17,293 nucleotides of DNA, taken from assembly GCA_017984185.1 (NCBI GenBank), contig JAGNZX010000005.1:1-17293 (forward strand), in the 5' to 3' direction. Shown here piece by piece: positions 11,844 through 17,293 of this stretch. Within the stretch, counting starts at the first letter, position 1. Each line of letters opens with the position of its first letter. The translations under genes were made by a program, and so were the position numbers. The notes under the pieces were generated by a model, which did not search any database, was not told where the DNA came from, and worked only from the letters and a program-made list of their open reading frames with translations. The DNA is from Minisyncoccota bacterium. Its GTDB lineage: Bacteria; Patescibacteriota; Minisyncoccia; Phycocordibacterales; UBA9973.

Positions 11844-12710
11844 CTAAGGCTTAAATTTATATACTACCTTATTTCCAAAACTTAAGTTGATATACAGCAA
11901 TGAGTAATATTTTTTGACAAAATCAGTATGAAATGGTTCGACATCCAGAGCAGATTGTAGATTTTCAGAAAGTTTTTGAAAATCTGAATTTTCTTTAAAA
12001 ATTATTTCGGGACCAAAAGATGTAGTATTGCTTGATAAGTATATTTTTGCATAACCATCACCTATTCTGTAAAATCCTACGGGTTTTATACCGATATTTT
12101 CTAAACTGTTTTTAAATAAGATAAAATCTTTAAAATAATCAGGGATGATAGCAGAGCCAATCGGGTTTTCGTTACCGGTAGTTTTACCAAAAAATTTAAA
12201 GTAAACACTACCTGCAAATTGGGGAGCTTCATCAAAAATAAAACCAGTATCATCTAGAAAATAGCAAGATGAAATACCGTCAGCATTGTCTGGTAAAACT
12301 TCACCGCACCAAGTATATTTCGGGATTCTTTCTGTCACTGAAATTTCCAGAACTCTATTTTGGTCAGTTTTAATATTTACATCTTTTAATCTCTGGAATT
12401 TAGTAGCAAGAGCCTCGATAATTTTGTTTTTGGAATAAAGAAAAATATTTGTTTTTGGAAAAAACCAAAAATAATTTCCTGAGAGAGTGTCATTTACTAC
12501 ATTCTTTATATTCTCGGTTTCAGTGACTTGGTTACCAGAGATTTTAATCTCAGCAATATTTAGCCGGCTCAACCTGGAAAGATAAGTGAGGCTTGCGATC
12601 AATACCAATACCAGGAAAACAAAAATAGAAAACTTTCTTAAAAAGATTTTACGTCGACGCTTTTTTATCTCGAGAAGTCGCGGAGAATTTAAGATGTCTC
12701 TTTTTTGCAT
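11844..12710 (-). CDS. ftsQ: FtsQ/DivIB-type POTRA-domain cell-division protein
   Basis: A 288-aa bitopic membrane protein. A strongly basic cytoplasmic N-terminus (EIKKRRRKIFLRK) is followed by one transmembrane helix (about residues 27-44, FSIFVFLVLVLIASLTYL). An extracytoplasmic POTRA domain begins at LNIAEIKISGNQVTETENIKNVV, and the beta domain contains VLEISVTERIPKYTWCG. In FtsQ/DivIB this architecture scaffolds the divisome. Low sequence conservation is normal for the family, so the call rests on architecture and the POTRA pattern. A TATAAA at 12720-12725 lies 9 nt before the ATG and could give a nearly leaderless internal promoter. The gene sits 27 bp after serS and 6 bp before dus. 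Confidence 0.8.
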   Translation of the reverse strand: MQKRDILNSPRLLEIKKRRRKIFLRKFSIFVFLVLVLIASLTYLSRLSRLNIAEIKISGNQVTETENIKNVVNDTLSGNYFWFFPKTNIFLYSKNKIIEALATKFQRLKDVNIKTDQNRVLEISVTERIPKYTWCGEVLPDNADGISSCYFLDDTGFIFDEAPQFAGSVYFKFFGKTTGNENPIGSAIIPDYFKDFILFKNSLENIGIKPVGFYRIGDGYAKIYLSSNTTSFGPEIIFKENSDFQKLSENLQSALDVEPFHTDFVKKYYSLLYINLSFGNKVVYKFKP

Positions 12711-12737
12711 TCGAGTTACTTTATAACTTTAAACATT

Positions 12738-14006
12738 CTACTTTATAAACTCTCTGTTTCCCATATATTTACGCAACACTTCAGGAATTTTGATCGAACC
12801 GTCAGCTTGCTGATAGTTTTCAACTATTTGGCAAATTACTCGGGGCATAGCTAGTGCAGTATTGTTTAAAGAGTGCACAAAAAGCATTTTTCCATTTTCA
12901 TCCTTATAACGAATACCAAGTCGGCGAGATTGAAAATCGTGGAAATATGAAGCAGAATGAGTTTCCCTGTATCTACCGTCACTCGGCATCCAGGCTTCGA
13001 TATCGTATTTTTTCACCTGTCCTAAACCTAAATCCCCGCCACAGTTTATAACTACATGGTAAGCAAGACCAAGCTCTTGCAAAAGACCCTCAGCATTTTT
13101 CGTAATTTCTTCGTGTAAACGAACAGATTCTTCGTGGTTGGCTTCACACAAAATAACTTGTTCGTATTTCACAAATTCATGAATTCTAAATATTCCTTTT
13201 GTGTCCTTGCCGTGACTTCCTGCTTCGCGACGGAAACAAGGTGAGTAGGAAAAGAATTTTATCGGTAATTTTTTCTTGTCCAAAATTTCACCCATATAAT
13301 ATCCCATGGTCGAAACCTCGGCAGTACCAGCTAAATAATCTCCATCTTGGGTTTTATATAAATCTTCTTCACTTTGTGGTAGGTATCCAGTACCAACAAA
13401 TGGCTCTCGGCGCAAAAGCGACGGCACGATGATCGGAGTAAAACCTTCTTTGTCCATAAAACGCTCTTCAACAAAACGCATCAAAGCCCACTCGAGACGA
13501 GCCCCATCATTTTTCATAAAATACCCACGAAAACCGGCGACTTTGCTACCTCGTTCAAAATCTGCCATATCGAGTGCGGTCATAAGTTCGACGTGATTTT
13601 TAGGAGTAAAAGAAAATTGTGGTTTTTCTCCCCAGGCTCGAACTTCGACATTTTCTTCATCACTAGCACCTTCGGGTACAGTCATGTCCGGCACATTTGG
13701 CACTTGGACCATAAGTTTTTGCCACTCCTCCATGATGGTCTTAAGTTTTTCTTCTTTACCTTTTATTTCTTCTTTGACCACCCGCATTTCTTCGATGAGT
13801 TGAATTTTCAGGGCTTGATCTTGGTCGCGAGAAATATCGTTGGAAACTTTATTTACCTCACTTCGAAGTTCTTCTACTTCTTTAAGTATTTTTAAACGTT
13901 CATCATCAATACTAATAAGCTTTTCAATATCAATATCGAGGTGCTTTTTCTTGGCCCCTGCTTGGACGATGTCTTTATTTTCCCGGATAAACTTTATATC
14001 TAACAT
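12738..14006 (-). CDS. serS: Seryl-tRNA synthetase
   Basis: Class II synthetase charging tRNA-Ser (and tRNA-Sec where present). The N-terminal ~110 residues form the long antiparallel coiled coil that contacts the tRNA variable arm (heptad-rich, ISRDQDQALKIQLIEEM). Motif 2 is seen in FRREAGSHGKDTKGIFRIHEFVKYEQV. Motif 3 reads LNNTALAMPRVICQIVENYQ, the variant with NNTALAxPR in place of the common NGSGLAxGR, also seen in other bacterial serine enzymes. The 422-aa length is typical. A promoter TTGTAA (14068-14073), 17 bp, TATAAT (14045-14050) lies upstream on the minus strand, giving a leader of about 30 nt that contains a 10-bp direct repeat. It heads the serS-ftsQ-dus cluster. Confidence 0.96.
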   Translation of the reverse strand: MLDIKFIRENKDIVQAGAKKKHLDIDIEKLISIDDERLKILKEVEELRSEVNKVSNDISRDQDQALKIQLIEEMRVVKEEIKGKEEKLKTIMEEWQKLMVQVPNVPDMTVPEGASDEENVEVRAWGEKPQFSFTPKNHVELMTALDMADFERGSKVAGFRGYFMKNDGARLEWALMRFVEERFMDKEGFTPIIVPSLLRREPFVGTGYLPQSEEDLYKTQDGDYLAGTAEVSTMGYYMGEILDKKKLPIKFFSYSPCFRREAGSHGKDTKGIFRIHEFVKYEQVILCEANHEESVRLHEEITKNAEGLLQELGLAYHVVINCGGDLGLGQVKKYDIEAWMPSDGRYRETHSASYFHDFQSRRLGIRYKDENGKMLFVHSLNNTALAMPRVICQIVENYQQADGSIKIPEVLRKYMGNREFIK

Positions 14007-14012
14007 AAAAAT

Positions 14013-14043
14013 TAGGTTCTAGCTTTTAGCTGCTAGGTTCTAG
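14013..14043. repeat. Two 10-bp direct repeats, 21 bp apart, between serS and dprA
   Basis: TAGGTTCTAG occurs at 14013-14022 and 14034-14043, exactly 21 bp apart (two helical turns). Each unit contains the half-palindrome CTAG...CTAG or close to it. They lie in the predicted serS leader, and the second reaches the -35 position of the dprA promoter. Confidence 0.6.
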
Positions 14044-14044
14044 T

Positions 14045-14073
14045 ATTATACATAATAATTGCTATAATTACAA
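14045..14073. promoter_or_regulatory. Overlapping divergent promoters for serS and dprA
   Basis: Minus strand for serS: TTGTAA (14073-14068), 17 bp, TATAAT (14050-14045). Plus strand for dprA: a perfect TATAAT at 14063-14068, 8 nt before the ATG at 14077. The two elements overlap, so RNA polymerase occupancy of one should hinder the other. The dprA -35 is poor. Confidence 0.65.
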
Positions 14074-14076
14074 AAT

Positions 14077-14943
14077 ATGAAATTCGATCTAAAAATTTTA
14101 GAAAAGAATGACATTCCTAAATCTCTGCGTGAAATTCCGCAACCTCCAAAGAAATTGTTTATTGCCGGCTCTCTGCCTGACAGAGATACAGTATATCTCG
14201 CCGTGGTTGGTTCCAGAAAATGCACGACTTATGGTCGTGATACTGTCCGAAAATTGATTTTGGGTCTACGTGGTTACCCTATTGCCATAGTCTCGGGCCT
14301 CGCTGTCGGTATCGATGCTCTGTCCCACGAGGCTGCACTCGATGCCGGTCTCACCGCTGTAGCATTTCCAGGATCAGGAATATCGGAGAGAGTTTTCTTT
14401 CCACCGACGAGCTTGAAACTCGCGGAAAAAATTATTGACTCAGGTGGTTGTATAATTTCCGAATTTCCACCAGACATGAAAGCCACAAATTATATGTTCC
14501 CGATGCGAAATCGTTTGGTAGCTGGATTATCCCGTGCAGCATTAATAATCGAAGCCGAAGAAAAGTCCGGGACGCTGATAACTGCCCGGATGGCTCTCGA
14601 TTACAATAAAGATGTATTGGCGGTGCCTGGAAATATTTCTTCATTAAATTCAGTCGGCACAAATCGCCTCATCCGAAACGGCGCTACACCCATCACTTGC
14701 TCGGACGATATTTTAGAAGCTTTGGGTTTTAAAATCGACAATATTACCAAGCAGGCCAGTTTGTTTGACGACGCCTCAAATGAAGAGAAAAATGTACTCG
14801 AACTTTTACGAGAACCCCGCGAACGTGATGACTTGATAAGACTAATGAAAACAAAAACAGCCGAAGCCAATACCCTGCTTTCAGTAATGGAAATAAAAGG
14901 CTTGATAAAAGAAGAGTTAGGTGAAATCCGAAAAGCTGTATAA
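14077..14943 (+). CDS. dprA: DNA-processing protein A
   Basis: Binds incoming single-stranded DNA and loads RecA during natural transformation. The Rossmann-like core is clear: VVGSRKCTTYGRD (about residues 44-56), IVSGLAVGIDALSHEAAL, VAFPGSG, ISEFPP, MFPMRNRLVAGLSRAALIIEA, SGTLITARMALDYNKDVLAVPGN and GTNRLIRNGATPI. A C-terminal winged-helix domain follows (about 225-288). At 288 aa it lacks the N-terminal SAM-like extension of longer DprA proteins. The ATG lies 8 nt after a perfect TATAAT and has no Shine-Dalgarno, so the message is likely leaderless. It precedes topA, a common bacterial arrangement, but here an opposite-strand RNA gene lies between them. Confidence 0.95.
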   Translation: MKFDLKILEKNDIPKSLREIPQPPKKLFIAGSLPDRDTVYLAVVGSRKCTTYGRDTVRKLILGLRGYPIAIVSGLAVGIDALSHEAALDAGLTAVAFPGSGISERVFFPPTSLKLAEKIIDSGGCIISEFPPDMKATNYMFPMRNRLVAGLSRAALIIEAEEKSGTLITARMALDYNKDVLAVPGNISSLNSVGTNRLIRNGATPITCSDDILEALGFKIDNITKQASLFDDASNEEKNVLELLREPRERDDLIRLMKTKTAEANTLLSVMEIKGLIKEELGEIRKAV

Positions 14944-14976
14944 AAAAAGAACGGCCGGCTGCTTTCGCAACCGACC
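14942..14976 (-). terminator. Intrinsic terminator of the orphan RNA
   Basis: Minus strand: a 10-bp stem (14976-14967 with 14962-14953) capped by GAAA, followed by GTTCTTTTTTT. Two of the pairs are G-U in the minus transcript and would be C-A mismatches on the plus strand, fixing the orientation. It touches the dprA stop codon. Confidence 0.9.
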
Positions 14977-15258
14977 GGGGGACCGAAGCCCCAACTTACG
15001 ATATGTGCTCGCAGCAATTTGCCCGAGCACCGAACTCTTGTCGAGACAGTTTGGGACTTGTCTTCTAGCCTCCGCACAAACTTAGCGGTCAGCGAGTTCC
15101 TACAACGGACTTCCCCCTCATGTGGTACTAGGGTGGTCGTCCTACCAGCGTCCACTGGACGCTAGAGCTGTCACACCAGCTCAGGCTTCTCTTAAGCACC
15201 AAACTTGCCTAAGATGGGAGGGACGAGTCCGGAACTCGTTTCCCCTCTACGCCGCCTA
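14944..15258 (-). ncRNA. Unassigned structured RNA, about 315 nt
   Basis: A transcription unit without a convincing ORF, read on the minus strand from near 15258 to a terminator at 14944-14976. The promoter is close to consensus (15265-15293). The RNA can form a chain of hairpins. These include ACGAGT/ACTCGT (15223-15239), CAGCTC/GAGCTG (15165-15182), AGCGTCC/GGACGCT (15147-15163) and GTGCTCG/CGAGCAC (15005-15030). Two more are a UUCG-capped stem near 14978-14993 and a GAAA-capped stem at 14953-14976. In the last two, G-U pairs exist only in the minus-strand transcript, so direction is supported. I looked for RNase P signatures (GAGGAAAGUCC, ACAGAACCC...), tmRNA ends and tag, the SRP domain IV loop and rRNA, and found none convincing. 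GGGGGAAGTCCG is only a partial RNase P-like match. Confidence 0.7.
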
Positions 15259-15264
15259 CAGTCC

Positions 15265-15293
15265 ACTATATCACAAAACCAACCCAATGTCAA
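15265..15293 (-). promoter_or_regulatory. Near-consensus sigma70 promoter of the orphan RNA
   Basis: Minus strand: perfect TTGACA (15293-15288), exactly 17 bp, TATAGT (15270-15265, 5 of 6). It is the strongest promoter in the window and points away from topA into the RNA gene. Confidence 0.85.
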
Positions 15294-15438
15294 GCGATTT
15301 TGAGGTATTATTTGGTGGGTAAAAATAGCCTTATTTTATAAGGTGTTTTTAGGGTAAAATTTGCAATATCTTGCAATTATATGTAATACTAGGAATCAGC
15401 TCACAGCTATTAGCTTTTTGCTTCTAAAACACAAACAC
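15294..15438 (+). promoter_or_regulatory. Divergent control region upstream of topA
   Basis: No gene is seen here. A perfect inverted repeat CCTTAT-TTT-ATAAGG lies at 15329-15343. TTGCAAT repeats at 15361 and 15371, one helical turn apart. A TAATAC-like -10 at 15384-15389 with TTGCAA at 15361-15366 (17-bp spacing) is a possible topA promoter with a leader of about 45 nt. The leader contains AGCT/TAGC-rich sequence (15398-15422) reminiscent of the serS-dprA repeat region. Confidence 0.45.
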
Positions 15439-17293
15439 ATGAAATTACTTATCGTCGAATCACCTTCCAAGGCCAAAACAATCGAGAAATATCTCGAAGG
15501 AGCTTTTACTGTGCGAGCATCAGTGGGACATGTGCGTGATTTACCAAAGTCAAACAAAGCTGCGATAGACATCGAGGGTGGATTTATTCCCAACTACGAA
15601 ATTTCTAAAGGTAAAGAAAAAGTTGTGCACGAACTCCAAGGCCTCGCTGAAAAAGCTACCGAGATAATGCTGGCGACTGACCCCGACCGTGAAGGTGAAG
15701 CTATCGCTTGGCATATAGAAACTCTTTTAAAACAAGATAAGAAAGTAAAAGCACCAATCGAGAGAGTAACCTTTCACGAGATCACCAAAGAAGCAGTCGA
15801 GGAAGCTTTGAAATCCCCTCGCAAAATAGATACTGCATTACGCAAAGCCCAAGAAGCTCGGCGTGTCCTCGACAGACTTGTCGGCTACGACTTGTCTGGA
15901 TTAATTTGGAAAAAAGTTCGCTACGGACTGTCGGCTGGACGCGTCCAATCTCCAGCACTTCGCATAATCATGGAACGTGAGCGAGAAATTCGTGCCTTTG
16001 TCCCAGAAAAATTTTGGCGACTAACTGGACTTTTTGAAACTCTAAAAAAAGACAAATTAACTTTGGAATGTGCCGAAGAACCTCGCGACGAAAAACTTGT
16101 AAATAAAATTCTTGAAGTTGGCAAGAAAAATGATTGGCTAGTTGCTGACGTAAAAGAATCTGAGCAAAAAAGATCTCCACGTGCACCATTCACAACTTCA
16201 ACCTTGCAACAAACAGCGAGTTCACGCCTCGGCTACTCACCTTCTCGCACGATGCAGATTGCCCAAAAACTTTACGAGCAAGGACATATCACTTATATGC
16301 GTACCGATAGTACAAATCTATCCGCTCAAGCTCAGGCTCAAATTTTGGCTTATGTCACCAAAGAATATGGTAAAGATTATGCTGAAGCTCATACTTATAA
16401 AACTAAATCAAAAAATGCCCAAGAAGCGCACGAAGCTATCCGACCAACCCATGTAGAAAAAATTAATGCTGGTAACGAAGAGCAAGCCAATTTATATAAA
16501 CTTATCTGGGAGCGTGCTGTATCTTCACAAATGACAGATGCCAAACTCTTGAAGACTAAAATTACTGCAGAAATTGAAGGTCATAGTGAGCTACCAAAAT
16601 TTGGAGCAGTTGGTTCCAGGCTTTTATTCCCTGGCTGGCTAGCCGTCGAGACTGGAGCCCGCGGTGAAGACGTCGAGCTACCAATCTGTAAGGCTGGAGA
16701 AAAATTAAAACTGCTTGATTTAATAAGTGAAGAAAAATTTACTGAACCACCAGGTCGGTATAGTGAAGCCGGACTCGTGAAAGAACTCGAATCACGAGGA
16801 ATCGGTCGTCCGTCGACTTATGCATCTATTATGCGCACTATCGAAGACCGAGGCTATGTCAAAAAGGAAGGCAAGACCTTGTTCCCGACGGATACTGGCG
16901 AAGTCGTCTCGGATTTTTTGGAAAAACATTTTGCCAATTATATTTCAGATACATTTACTGCTGAAATGGAAGACGAACTCGATGAAATTTCTCGTGGCGA
17001 ACGCGAATATGAAAAAACACTAAAAGATTTTTACGGCCCATTCTTGAAAGAAGTAAAAGCTAAAGACAAACTCGAAAAGGCAACTAACTTGGGCGAAGCA
17101 CCAGAAGGTACTAAATGTCCCAAATGTGGTAGTTCGATGATTGTAAAGTTGTCTCGAGGTGGAAAATTTTATTCTTGTTCAAAATATCCAGATTGTGATG
17201 GCGCACTGATACTCGATGGCACCGAACTCAAGGGTCCAGAAGAAACTGGCGAGATGTGTCCTGACTGCGGAGAAAAAAAGGGTAAATCTGGTG
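15439..17293 (+). CDS. topA: DNA topoisomerase I, 3' end beyond window
   Basis: Type IA topoisomerase relaxing negative supercoils; 618 codons are visible and the frame is open to the window edge. MKLLIVESPSKAKTIEKYL starts the Toprim domain, whose acidic triad is D81-x-D83-x-E85 in LATDPDREGEA. The strand-cleaving tyrosine is Y286 in ITYMRTDSTN. QSPALR, EAHEAIRPT and RGIGRPSTYASI are other core blocks. The C-terminal part begins a zinc ribbon (CPKCG...CSKYPDC, about residues 560-585), and a second CPDC starts just before the edge. At least one more ribbon and the stop codon lie outside the window. The ATG has no clear Shine-Dalgarno. It follows dprA in the same direction, but the orphan RNA gene intervenes on the other strand. 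Confidence 0.97.
   Translation, partial: MKLLIVESPSKAKTIEKYLEGAFTVRASVGHVRDLPKSNKAAIDIEGGFIPNYEISKGKEKVVHELQGLAEKATEIMLATDPDREGEAIAWHIETLLKQDKKVKAPIERVTFHEITKEAVEEALKSPRKIDTALRKAQEARRVLDRLVGYDLSGLIWKKVRYGLSAGRVQSPALRIIMEREREIRAFVPEKFWRLTGLFETLKKDKLTLECAEEPRDEKLVNKILEVGKKNDWLVADVKESEQKRSPRAPFTTSTLQQTASSRLGYSPSRTMQIAQKLYEQGHITYMRTDSTNLSAQAQAQILAYVTKEYGKDYAEAHTYKTKSKNAQEAHEAIRPTHVEKINAGNEEQANLYKLIWERAVSSQMTDAKLLKTKITAEIEGHSELPKFGAVGSRLLFPGWLAVETGARGEDVELPICKAGEKLKLLDLISEEKFTEPPGRYSEAGLVKELESRGIGRPSTYASIMRTIEDRGYVKKEGKTLFPTDTGEVVSDFLEKHFANYISDTFTAEMEDELDEISRGEREYEKTLKDFYGPFLKEVKAKDKLEKATNLGEAPEGTKCPKCGSSMIVKLSRGGKFYSCSKYPDCDGALILDGTELKGPEETGEMCPDCGEKKGKSG

Noticed and set aside
14601..15155. Long minus-strand open frame (184 codons)
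   Set aside because: It spans the 3' part of dprA and the structured RNA, has no Shine-Dalgarno, and its composition follows the antisense of dprA. It is a shadow.
14944..15258. Identification of the orphan RNA as RNase P RNA, tmRNA or SRP RNA
   Set aside because: GGGGGAAGTCCG resembles only part of the RNase P CR-I motif and sits too far from the 5' end. No ACAGAACCC-type 3' partner, tmRNA tRNA-like ends, tag ORF ending in Ala-Ala, or SRP GGAAG-type loop was found. A covariance-model search would decide.
1..17293. CRISPR arrays, insertion sequences with transposases, prophage genes, rRNA
   Set aside because: No regularly spaced repeats, transposase or integrase motifs, phage structural genes or rRNA segments were seen.

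Overview
The window looks like a chromosomal segment of a Candidate Phyla Radiation (Patescibacteria) bacterium, most likely of the Parcubacteria group. Supporting signs are moderate-to-low G+C, compact housekeeping genes with tiny or zero gaps, many genes whose -10 box sits 5-9 nt before the start codon (apparently leaderless mRNAs), a short DnaX without the usual zinc module, and no TGA stop among the 19 complete genes. The lineage call is an inference, because no rRNA is present.

Layout. 122-1667 (+): a YvcK/CofD-like protein and a HAD-type hydrolase. 1668-4875 (-): purA, guaB and a small O6-alkylguanine-DNA methyltransferase. 4895-5234 (-): a self-contained small-gene cassette. 5283-5753: tRNA-Gln(UUG) with a very small GIY-YIG element at its 3' end. 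5821-7084 (+): a nucleotidyltransferase-fold protein and a Nudix hydrolase. 7142-7602 (+): a second G+C-rich cassette. 7641-8063 (+): a VOC/PhnB-like protein. 8067-9505 (-): dnaX followed by a small membrane protein. 9553-10793 (-): two more cassettes, one encoding an orotate phosphoribosyltransferase-like protein and one a 77-aa protein, with duplicated control and terminator sequences. 10791-14006 (-): serS, ftsQ and dus. 14077-14943 (+): dprA. 14944-15293 (-): an unassigned structured RNA gene with consensus promoter and terminator. 15439-end (+): topA, cut by the window edge.

How the parts relate. Most genes are core: translation (serS, tRNA-Gln, dus), replication, topology and DNA uptake (dnaX, topA, dprA), cell division/envelope (ftsQ, yvcK-like) and conversion of IMP to AMP and GMP precursors (purA, guaB). 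Superimposed on this core are accessory units that look independently inserted: the tRNA-targeted GIY-YIG element, four monocistronic G+C-rich cassettes with Shine-Dalgarno leaders and intrinsic terminators, and two palindromic insertions inside dus.

The candidates for something undescribed are the roughly 315-nt orphan RNA between dprA and topA, the minimal GIY-YIG element flanked by a 19-bp tRNA-end repeat, the pair of cassettes in which near-identical control regions surround unrelated genes, and a 76-bp hairpin element carried within the coding sequence of dus.
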